Assembly (NCBI GenBank): GCA_036736205.1
Contig: DAINMX010000232.1
Coordinates: forward strand, 1-10,147
Reading direction: 5' to 3'
DNA: 10,147 nucleotides
DNA from: XYA12-FULL-58-9 sp001798605
GTDB lineage: Bacteria > Myxococcota > XYA12-FULL-58-9
This document shows, one piece after another, positions 1-5,473 of this stretch. The translations under genes and the position numbers were made by a program. Numbering within the stretch: the stretch's first letter is position 1; the number at the start of each line of letters is the position of its first letter. The notes below the pieces were generated by a model. It searched no databases, was not told where the DNA came from, and saw only the letters and a program-made list of their open reading frames with translations.

Positions 1-261
1 CAGCACGATTTGGTACCACGGCAATGCATACAGGTCATTGACAAGAACGCCCTTGGGGTAGCCGACACGGTGGACGAGGTCGATGAGTGTCTGAAAAAGA
101 ATCGCTCCATAACCTGCTCCGACCCCCAGGAGGGCGGCAAGGAGCATGAGGTAGACGGTTTTGCCACCCAACAGATGGGTGAGGCTCAGGGTGATTCGCA
201 ATCCTGCGGGGGCTTCGTATTGCGGGTTGGGGACGGAGGCGGGAGGCTCGGCGTTGCTCAT
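1..261 (-). CDS. ClC-type chloride channel, N-terminal fragment (cut by window edge)
   Basis: This is the first 87 codons of a membrane protein whose remainder lies beyond position 1. It starts at an ATG whose complement occupies 259-261 and stays open to the edge. After a hydrophilic, Pro-rich N-terminus of about 20 residues comes a stretch around LTHLLGG, then a hydrophobic helix rich in Ala, Leu and Gly, followed by GYGAILFQTLIDLVHRV and a short loop ending PWYQIVL. This matches the usual opening of ClC chloride channels and H+/Cl- exchangers: cytosolic tail, first long helix with small residues, amphipathic continuation, loop. No selectivity-filter motif (GSGIP, GxFxP) is inside the window, so the family call rests on the first helix alone. 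The SD is poor. The gene lies 92 bp downstream of the 354-611 gene on the same strand and may be cotranscribed with it. Confidence 0.7.
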   Translation of the reverse strand, partial: MSNAEPPASVPNPQYEAPAGLRITLSLTHLLGGKTVYLMLLAALLGVGAGYGAILFQTLIDLVHRVGYPKGVLVNDLYALPWYQIVL

Positions 262-353
262 TGCCGGGCCCAATTTTCACAATCCCGCCGCAGAATCAAG
301 AACGATGGGGCGGTAACGCTCCGACAAAACGGGAGGCGCTCCGATCAAAGTGA

Positions 354-611
354 CTATTTGTGCTTGAGAGCCTTGACGATCTTCCGTTTGGCGGGGCTCG
401 TGCGGGCGCTCACCGCGGCGATGGCACGCATTTCCATAGCGCGCAGCTCGTCGGCAATGACTTCATCATCTTGACCCACTTGCTCGAGAACCAAGCTGTC
501 GGGCGCCTTGAGACCGTGGCGCATACGCAGAACTTTCTCCTCAAGAGGAGTGAGAATCTGGGTCTCGGTTTTGACCTCGGTACGTCCGCTGTTCTTCTTT
601 GTGGTCATCAT
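354..611 (-). CDS. small protein resembling sigma-70 region 4 (85 aa)
   Basis: An 85-residue cytosolic, highly charged protein. Residues 21-34 read LTPLEEKVLRMRHG, very close to the start of sigma-70 region 4 (LTPREEKVLRMRFG type) in primary sigma factors. After that the helix-turn-helix recognition part is absent: the middle (VLEQVGQDDEVIADELRAMEMRA) resembles the tail helix of region 4 (…IEAKALRKL type), and the end is basic (SPAKRKIVKALKHK). It therefore looks like a shortened region-4 module without the canonical DNA-reading helix. The start is the ATG at 611 (a second ATG follows directly), with a strong SD, GGAGGG, about 10 nt upstream. A TTGACG-17-TAGAAT promoter lies upstream at 696-724. 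The role is unknown. A small regulator that binds RNA polymerase or DNA is possible but inferred from resemblance only. The gene is surely real; its function is not established. Confidence 0.8.
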   Translation of the reverse strand: MMTTKKNSGRTEVKTETQILTPLEEKVLRMRHGLKAPDSLVLEQVGQDDEVIADELRAMEMRAIAAVSARTSPAKRKIVKALKHK

Positions 612-695
612 TTTCTTTCACCCTCCGACGGCCTTTGTGGCCGCGTGGCCGGTTCATCCCCACTCACCTCCGCGCAGAGCTCATGGGTTACGATG

Positions 696-724
696 ATTCT
701 AGGCCCGCCCCCTGACATCGTCAA
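696..724 (-). promoter_or_regulatory. sigma-70-type promoter of the 354-611 gene
   Basis: On the minus strand the -35 box TTGACG (719-724) and the -10 box TAGAAT (696-701) are separated by exactly 17 bp, each box with one mismatch to consensus. The expected start of transcription is near 689, giving a leader of about 75 nt before the GGAGGG Shine-Dalgarno and the ATG at 611. This is one of the two best promoters in the window. Confidence 0.7.
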
Positions 725-871
725 AATAACGGCCAGGTTTGTTTTGAGCGACGCGGAAGGTACGGGAGGTTTCCCATTCTGTCAAAAAACCGGCCCAAAG
801 GACCTTCGAAGAAAACACTTTGACAAACGAGCACTTGCATTGGTCCTGACACGGCGCAACAATGGTTTGCG

Positions 872-1861
872 ATGGAGGAGCTGCCAGAAGTACTTTTTGT
901 TCGGACCGAAGACGGCTGGGATTTGGCTTTGCACCTGTGGCGGGGACGTGGTCCCAAGCGTTCCTCTCCGGTTTTGGCGGTGCATGGACTTGCGGCGAAT
1001 CGCCTGAACATCGACCTAGATGCCCGCCATTCGGTGGCACGGGCGGCCCAACGCCGGGGGTTCGATGTTTATGTCCTGGAGCTGCGTGGCTCAGGGCACA
1101 GCAAACCTCCCGAGGACCGTGATCGGACGCTTTTCCAATGGGGCTTTGCCGAGCATTCAAAGCTCGATCTGCCAGTTGCAATGAAAGCGGTTCTCGATCA
1201 CTCGGGCGCCAAGGCATTGCATGGCTTTGGGCACTCCATGGGGGGCATGCTCTTCTACGCCTTGGGTGTACAACGGCCGCCTGAACTCCGTTCGATAACC
1301 ACAGTGGGCGCGCCGATGATTTCAGAGCTTAACCTCGCCCCATTGGAAAGTCGCCTCATGGAAGTGGGAATGCGCCTTGCGCCGGCCAGCCCTTTGCGTC
1401 GAGTACCCATCAAGCAACTGCTCGGCGTGGCTGGCCGCTTCATTACCATCTCTGCACGGGTCGTTGATGGGTTGCTTCTCAATGCTGCCAATTGCGATCA
1501 TGACGTCATGGCACGCGTTGCCCGTGAGGGGATTGCCGACATACCCTTGAAGCTCGTGCAAGAGTTGTGGGAGCAGATGGGCAAGCGTGGGAAACCCCAG
1601 CCGCCGTTCGAGTATGAGGCAGAGCTCGGAAAAATTGCTGTGCCGATCCTGGTCCTAAGTGGCAGCGTTGACAGGATCGCTCCATACCAGTCGGTGGAGG
1701 CGGGTGCCTCTCGCCTGCAGAGTTGCGACGTTCGTTACCGCAAGATGGGGCTCGATTCGGGCGATCGCGCCGACTATGGCCATGCCGACCTACTGGTGGG
1801 AAAATCCTCGTCGGACGAGGTCTATCCTTTCTTGGTCGACTTCATTGAAGAGATGGATTGA
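872..1861 (+). CDS. alpha/beta-hydrolase, lipase/esterase-like (329 aa)
   Basis: A serine hydrolase of the alpha/beta fold, length typical for the family, with no signal peptide and so probably cytosolic. The oxyanion-hole motif HGL is at 38-40 (preceded by strand SSPVLAV), the nucleophile elbow GHSMGG at 120-125 with Ser122, the acid is probably Asp267 in LSGSVDRIAP, and the catalytic His is His304 in DYGHADLLVG. Residues about 150-245 form a larger helical insert that would be the lid. The C-terminal DYGH…VGK…EEVYP-type arrangement is reminiscent of acid-lipase-like and related hydrolases; the substrate cannot be told from sequence. The start at ATG 872 is the only reasonable one, because an in-frame stop (821-823) lies shortly upstream. 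It has no clear SD. It is a single gene, divergent from the 354-611 gene and followed by 141 bp of noncoding DNA. Confidence 0.93.
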   Translation: MEELPEVLFVRTEDGWDLALHLWRGRGPKRSSPVLAVHGLAANRLNIDLDARHSVARAAQRRGFDVYVLELRGSGHSKPPEDRDRTLFQWGFAEHSKLDLPVAMKAVLDHSGAKALHGFGHSMGGMLFYALGVQRPPELRSITTVGAPMISELNLAPLESRLMEVGMRLAPASPLRRVPIKQLLGVAGRFITISARVVDGLLLNAANCDHDVMARVAREGIADIPLKLVQELWEQMGKRGKPQPPFEYEAELGKIAVPILVLSGSVDRIAPYQSVEAGASRLQSCDVRYRKMGLDSGDRADYGHADLLVGKSSSDEVYPFLVDFIEEMD

Positions 1862-1929
1862 GGGCTGCGAGTCTTCAGGTATTCGCAACAATAACGTGCT
1901 TCTCTGAGCCTGTGCGGCTTGAATTTCGG

Positions 1930-1958
1930 TTGTACATTCAGCGTCAACGGGGTAGGGT
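1930..1958 (+). promoter_or_regulatory. candidate promoter of the 2003 lipoprotein gene
   Basis: TTGTAC (1930-1935) and TAGGGT (1953-1958) are separated by 17 bp, about 45 bp before the lipoprotein start codon. Each box keeps only the most conserved positions (TTG; TA…T), so this is a weak candidate. Confidence 0.25.
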
Positions 1959-2002
1959 TTGCCAATTACATAAATCCACAAGGCATTCTTTTAGGAGGAG
2001 CC

Positions 2003-2773
2003 ATGCGCAAGTTAGTCGTCGCTTTATTCTCGTTGGGTCTGATGGCCGGTTGCACGAGCACCGATTCTGAGTTTGTCGACACCGACGGCATCACTGCCAT
2101 ATTTGACGTCGAAGTAGCTGAACAAGACGGCGGGGCGACAGTCTGGGCAATCCTCCACCAGGGAGATGCCGACTCATCCACCTACGTGAAAATGTCCGGC
2201 GGTGACAAGCTCATCGCCGCGGTGTCGGTCGCTGGTGGCCAATACACGTCCGACAAAGAGATGGACGAGCAGCAAGCCTTTGGGTCGACGGCATATCGCG
2301 CTGACTTCAGCGATTTTGACGACGGCAGCGAGGAATTCAAGATCGAGTTTGATCGCAGCGGTTCTGGCAAGGACAGCGCGCTGGCGTCGACGGTGGTGTT
2401 GCCTCCAAAATTTGGATTCAGCGGATTTCAGATTGACCAGGTAGATGTTGTCGACACGAGTCACATCGCGTTTTCCCGGAGCTCGCAGGATTTCTATGTT
2501 CAATGGGATCCCTTCAACCCTTCAGCAGACTACGACATGGGGTATGAAGTGGATGGGCCGTGCATTGCAGCTCAAACCGTTGGAACCGCTGACGTGGGTG
2601 GTTATGAGTTTGACCCCAACACGATAAGATCTGCAACTGGGAAGGATGCCGAGACTTGTCAGGTCACTTTCCGGTTGATCCGGTCGAATGATGGTACCGT
2701 GGACTCGGCGTTCATGGGAGGAAAATTCAAAGCCTCTCAGATAAGGGAGTTCACCTTTACGTCAGCTCCATAA
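2003..2773 (+). CDS. hypothetical outer-membrane lipoprotein (256 aa)
   Basis: The start is ATG 2003, preceded by AGGAGG at 1993-1998. The frame extends further upstream to an ATG at 1919, but that start has no SD and would bury the signal peptide. The signal sequence MRKLVVALFSLGLMAGC has a lipobox LMAG|C, so Cys17 should be lipidated. The residue after it is Thr, not Asp, which by the Lol rule of Gram-negative bacteria favours the outer membrane. The mature part is acidic, rich in Asp, Gly and Ser, without membrane segments, and alternates short polar stretches typical of an all-beta domain. It has two cysteines (in DGPCIAAQ and AETCQVTF) that could form one disulfide. I do not recognise a family. 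The 3' end overlaps the convergent gene at 2762-2986 by 12 bp. Confidence 0.88.
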   Translation: MRKLVVALFSLGLMAGCTSTDSEFVDTDGITAIFDVEVAEQDGGATVWAILHQGDADSSTYVKMSGGDKLIAAVSVAGGQYTSDKEMDEQQAFGSTAYRADFSDFDDGSEEFKIEFDRSGSGKDSALASTVVLPPKFGFSGFQIDQVDVVDTSHIAFSRSSQDFYVQWDPFNPSADYDMGYEVDGPCIAAQTVGTADVGGYEFDPNTIRSATGKDAETCQVTFRLIRSNDGTVDSAFMGGKFKASQIREFTFTSAP

Positions 2774-2986
2774 TCGTATGGGGAAGATGGCCCCACTACA
2801 TGCTTCCGCCGGGCCACAATCGTCGCTGTCAGCGCAAACAATCCAACATCTGAATTCGACGCACGCAAATCCAGATGGGCACGGCTTTTCATCGGCTTCA
2901 TTGCATTCCGGGCCGTTGGTAGGTTCGCCGGCCAAACAACCGGTGATGAGAGCGGTCAAGGCAATTGCTGTGGAGAGTTTTCTCAT
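2762..2986 (-). CDS. cysteine-rich small lipoprotein (74 aa)
   Basis: Signal peptide MRKLSTAIALTALITGC with lipobox LITG|C: Cys17 is the lipid anchor and Leu follows, compatible with the outer membrane. The 57-residue mature protein has seven further cysteines at 28, 36, 42, 47, 51, 57 and 63 (pattern x7, x5, x4, x3, x5, x5 between them), with a CPSGFACVEFRC core. Such small Cys-patterned domains are frequent in secreted and surface proteins of Myxococcota, where they are often annotated as Dickkopf-like cysteine-rich repeats. Seven is an odd number, so one cysteine may pair outside the domain. The start ATG (2984-2986) has an AGGGGG-type SD just upstream. The last codons overlap the end of the convergent lipoprotein gene. 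The start of its signal peptide (MRKL) matches that of the neighbour, but the mature parts are unrelated. Function unknown. Confidence 0.78.
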   Translation of the reverse strand: MRKLSTAIALTALITGCLAGEPTNGPECNEADEKPCPSGFACVEFRCWIVCADSDDCGPAEACSGAIFPIRLWS

Positions 2987-3030
2987 GATGCCCCCTGGCG
3001 GCAGTTAATAGCCGCGTTGGCCGTTTCTAG

Positions 3031-3046
3031 CAAAGAGTCTTCTTTG
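3031..3046. repeat. short inverted repeat upstream of the cysteine-rich lipoprotein
   Basis: CAAAGA and TCTTTG arms of 6 bp are separated by GTCT. It lies 45-60 bp upstream of the lipoprotein start at 2986, where an operator or a leader hairpin would be expected. No T-run follows on either strand, so it is not a terminator. Confidence 0.4.
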
Positions 3047-3420
3047 TGACAGCGCCTGCATCGACCATGCCACGAAGTTTGCTGTTGGTTGTTGAGGGAG
3101 AGCACAATCTTGCAGGCGAGTCTGTGTGCATTTGGGACGTGGCGTGCTGCAAAATGGCACACGACCATCCAGCTCCGAAAATAATTCAGCAGAACCCTCT
3201 GGGTGACTCTTGCGTCTCAATCCACGGGGTGTTCCCATGTGTTGATGTCGGCTTCGGTCCTGTCTAACTTCAACGGGACACGATGGACCATAGGACGTAA
3301 GCTTGGGCGCGGCCCGACCTGAGCGAGGAGCGGGACAGGTTGTCCGCACATGGCTGTTAGGGGTACGGCGGTGATGTGCAAAAGATTGCGTGAAACGAAT
3401 TGTTGGAAAAATAGACTGTT

Positions 3421-3445
3421 GGTGGATCCTGGTGGATCCTGGTGG
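3421..3445. repeat. 10-bp direct repeat, two copies plus half
   Basis: GGTGGATCCT occurs twice in tandem (3421-3430, 3431-3440) and is followed by a third GGTGG. It lies just upstream of the candidate promoter of the HNH gene. Confidence 0.8.
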
Positions 3446-3460
3446 CCGTGGAAACCAGGT

Positions 3461-3489
3461 TTGCTGGATTGGGGGCAATGGGCTACACT
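3461..3489 (+). promoter_or_regulatory. candidate promoter of the HNH gene
   Basis: TTGCTG (3461-3466), 17 bp, TACACT (3484-3489). The -10 keeps T, A, A and T of the consensus; the -35 keeps only TTG. The palindrome AAACCAGGTTT (3452-3462) overlaps the -35 and the palindrome TCATATGCATATGA (3489-3502) begins at the last base of the -10, so both are placed like operators. The leader to the start codon would be about 150 nt. Confidence 0.35.
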
Positions 3490-3502
3490 CATATGCATAT
3501 GA
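3489..3502. repeat. perfect 14-bp palindrome at the HNH promoter
   Basis: TCATATGCATATGA reads the same on both strands and begins at the last base of the candidate -10 box. The position fits a repressor site covering the transcription start; no regulator is identified. Confidence 0.5.
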
Positions 3503-3562
3503 AGTGGCCAAATAGATATATTGAAGATCTATTTGCGGGACACTTGGTGGTGCCAGTCAGGC

Positions 3563-3606
3563 AGAAGAGAAGACAAGAGAAGAGGGTTTAGAAGAGTAGA
3601 CAAGAG
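3563..3606 (+). repeat. purine-rich 17-bp direct repeat in the HNH leader
   Basis: A 17-bp word, AGAAGAGAAGACAAGAG, occurs at 3563-3579 and again at 3590-3606 with a single A to T change, a period of 27 bp. It lies in an almost pure A/G tract that continues to the SD of the HNH gene (about 3562-3640). The tract contains many SD-like GAAGAG and GAGG words. Confidence 0.6.
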
Positions 3607-3645
3607 CGGAGAAGAGGAGTTTTGGGGGTTGGAAGAGGGATAAAC

Positions 3646-4257
3646 ATGTTGGACGCGCATGTGCTGGTTCTGAATCGGAACTTCCAACCGATCAGCGTGG
3701 TTGGGGTCAGGCGTGCGTTTGTCATGCTTTATCTGGGGGTGGCGCGGGCCTTGGATCGCGAGTACCGACAGCTCGACTTTCCTTCGTGGGCGGCCCTCTC
3801 CTCTGAGTTTCACGACGAGACCGTTGGCACGTCCAATCGACGGATTTGCATTCCTCGAGTTCTGGTATTGCAGGTTTACGATCGAGTGCCGGTGGGAAGG
3901 ATTCGCTTCTCGCGTCACAATATTTTTGTTCGTGACGATCATCAGTGTCAGTACTGCGGCAAGAAGCTGCCGCGGAAGAAACTGAATCTCGATCATGTGA
4001 TTCCGCGATCCCGGGGAGGCAAGACGAACTGGGAGAATGTGGTTGCCAGCTGTTTTCCCTGCAATCAGAAAAAGGGTGGCCACAACCCACAAGAGGCGGG
4101 GATGCGATTGATTCGCAAACCCAAGCGGCCCCGTTGGTCACAGATCGCGCACCCCCCACGGATGCGGGCTCGGTACCGCGAATGGCTGCCATTTCTGGAT
4201 CCAGTGGATGCGTCGTATTGGAATGCTGAGCTGGAAACCGACGATGAGGCAGTCTAG
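3646..4257 (+). CDS. HNH endonuclease family protein (203 aa)
   Basis: The opening MLDAHVLVLNRNFQPISVVGVRRAF is characteristic of the free-standing HNH endonucleases found in many bacteria, and supports ATG 3646 with AGAGGG at 3634-3639. An in-frame TTG lies further upstream, but it lacks family similarity. The HNH/zinc-finger core runs from about residue 92 to 147: Cys101-x2-Cys104, the catalytic His117 in LDHVIPRSRGG, Asn131 in NWENVV, and Cys136-x2-Cys139. Both CxxC pairs and the DH…N catalytic set are complete, so a metal-dependent nuclease fold with a structural zinc is expected. The C-terminus has a basic stretch (IRKPKRPRW) then an aromatic, acidic tail. These solitary proteins have no assigned biological role; no methylase, phage gene or second nuclease subunit is nearby to suggest restriction or homing. 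Confidence 0.95.
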   Translation: MLDAHVLVLNRNFQPISVVGVRRAFVMLYLGVARALDREYRQLDFPSWAALSSEFHDETVGTSNRRICIPRVLVLQVYDRVPVGRIRFSRHNIFVRDDHQCQYCGKKLPRKKLNLDHVIPRSRGGKTNWENVVASCFPCNQKKGGHNPQEAGMRLIRKPKRPRWSQIAHPPRMRARYREWLPFLDPVDASYWNAELETDDEAV

Positions 4258-4287
4258 CAGCTCATCTGATTTGTTGAGTAGGAATAT

Positions 4288-4323
4288 CGGTTGGAGCGGT
4301 TGGAGCGGTTAGAGCGGTTGGAG
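4288..4323 (+). repeat. 9-bp tandem repeat, four copies
   Basis: CGGTTGGAG is repeated four times head to tail; the third copy reads CGGTTAGAG. It sits in the noncoding spacer 30 bp after the HNH stop codon. Confidence 0.85.
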
Positions 4324-4350
4324 AGGGGAACGTCTCTGATCTGCTCAAAA

Positions 4351-4379
4351 TTGTGGCCCTGGGATGGATGTGATATTCA
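4351..4379 (+). promoter_or_regulatory. candidate promoter of the MinD-like gene
   Basis: TTGTGG (4351-4356), 17 bp, TATTCA (4374-4379), with TG at 4371-4372 placed as an extended -10. It would give a leader of roughly 40-60 nt. Both boxes are imperfect. Confidence 0.25.
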
Positions 4380-4426
4380 GTCCACGAACAGTGTGCACAT
4401 TTGTGTCCGATTGTTGCTACGAATAG

Positions 4427-5473
4427 ATGTGTAGGACTTCGGGCGGAGTGAGCTTGGACGGCGTGGCAAATCAGCATAGTGGGATGGGACCCGACGTCGA
4501 TCCGGAACAGGCGAGGGAGCTTGCCCAACTGTTGGGGCCCTTGGATGAGTCGACGTTGGAAGGCGCCAATGCGCGACGGATGGTCATCGCTGTGGGGGGG
4601 GGCAAAGGCGGCATCGGCAAAAGCCTGATCGCTGCAAACCTCGGAGTGTATCTCTCGCAACGGGGAGCCAAGGTGGTGCTCGTTGATGCTGACCTCGGTG
4701 GTGCCAATCTGCACACCTGCCTTGGTGTCAAACCGCCGCGTACGACCCTTTCCGATTTTGTCAATCGACGAGTCAATGATCTCAACGAAGTTGTTGCCAA
4801 CACGGGCATTCCCAACCTGGGATTGATCTCGGGGGCACTCGATCAATTGAGCGCGGCCAATCCCAAGTACACCCAGAAGTTGAGGATCCTGCGCGAAGTC
4901 TCCCGCCTAGATGTCGATGCCATCATCATCGACCTCGGCGGTGGTACTGGCTTCAACATTCTCGACTTTTTTCTTATCGCCGATCACGGCATTCTCACCG
5001 TCGTGCCTGAGCCGACCTCCATCGAGAACGCCTATCGTTTCATCAAGGCGGCATATTATCGGCGATTGAAAACCGCGGAGATGTCGTGGAACCTTCGGCC
5101 CCTCGTGGAAGCGGCGATGAGTGATCGGGGATCGCAGGGTTTGCGTACCCCCGCCGATCTCGTGGCCTATGTCGAAAAACGCGACCCCGAAGGCGGTGCT
5201 CGATTGCGGCACGAGCTGGAACGTTTTCCGCTCGAGCTCATTGTCAATCAGGCACGCTCACCAGAGGAAGAGCGCCTCGGTGAAGCCATTGCCGACGCCT
5301 GTCGCAAGTACTTTGGCATTCGCATGCAGTTCTTGGGGGCTGTGCCGTTTGACGACGCCGTTTGGCAATCGGTCCGGCACCGGCGACCGGTGCTGATTGA
5401 CGCGCCACAGTCACTTGCCAGTCAGAGTATCATGCGCATTGCCGACACTTTGGGCGTGAGGATTTCACGATGA
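4427..5473 (+). CDS. MinD/ParA-family ATPase (FlhG/MinD-like, 348 aa)
   Basis: A P-loop NTPase of the MinD/ParA group, which switches between ATP-bound dimer and monomer to position cellular structures. The deviant Walker A GGGKGGIGKS is at 57-66 with the signature Lys60 and the P-loop Lys65; switch I is VDADLGGAN (86-94); the switch II/Walker B region is IIIDLGGGTG (167-176) with Asp169; VNQA near 273-276 is the adenine-side Asn motif. The DLGGANLH and LGGGTGFN wording is closest to FlhG/MinD-like proteins rather than plasmid ParA. No C-terminal amphipathic membrane helix is obvious. The start is uncertain: ATG 4427 has no SD, GTG 4448 has AGGA 11 nt upstream, and ATG 4484 is also in frame. 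The stop overlaps the next start as ATGA, so the two products are probably made together. No flhF or other flagellar gene is near. Confidence 0.93.
   Translation: MCRTSGGVSLDGVANQHSGMGPDVDPEQARELAQLLGPLDESTLEGANARRMVIAVGGGKGGIGKSLIAANLGVYLSQRGAKVVLVDADLGGANLHTCLGVKPPRTTLSDFVNRRVNDLNEVVANTGIPNLGLISGALDQLSAANPKYTQKLRILREVSRLDVDAIIIDLGGGTGFNILDFFLIADHGILTVVPEPTSIENAYRFIKAAYYRRLKTAEMSWNLRPLVEAAMSDRGSQGLRTPADLVAYVEKRDPEGGARLRHELERFPLELIVNQARSPEEERLGEAIADACRKYFGIRMQFLGAVPFDDAVWQSVRHRRPVLIDAPQSLASQSIMRIADTLGVRISR

Larger units (their letters stand above)
2987..3645. other. 659-bp stretch without a convincing gene
   Basis: Open frames of 60-168 codons exist here on both strands, but none has a Shine-Dalgarno, a recognisable motif or plausible composition. 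The stretch holds an inverted repeat (3031-3046), a 10-bp direct repeat (3421-3440 plus a partial copy), an AAACCAGGTTT palindrome (3452-3462), a candidate promoter (3461-3489), a 14-bp palindrome (3489-3502) and a purine-rich leader with a 17-bp direct repeat (3563-3606). The section 3050-3420 shows nothing I can interpret. Confidence 0.6.

Noticed and set aside
35..280. 81-codon open frame on the minus strand
   Set aside because: It is an Arg/Pro-rich shadow of the partial ClC gene, which occupies another minus-strand frame and has hydrophobic helix composition.
820..848. TTGACA before the hydrolase gene as a promoter
   Set aside because: The -35 is perfect, but no acceptable -10 occurs 16-18 bp downstream (GTCCTG and neighbours).
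1919..2002. Longer N-terminus of the lipoprotein from ATG 1919
   Set aside because: No SD, and it would put 28 residues before the signal peptide; AGGAGG before ATG 2003 and the lipobox decide the start.
3005..3511. 168-codon minus-strand frame in the gene-free stretch
   Set aside because: No SD, composition rich in Pro, Arg, Ser, Gln and His without hydrophobic pattern or motif; it also runs through the 10-bp repeat and palindromes.
3646..4257. HNH gene as part of a restriction or homing element
   Set aside because: No methyltransferase, intron, intein or phage gene in the window; a solitary HNH protein is common.
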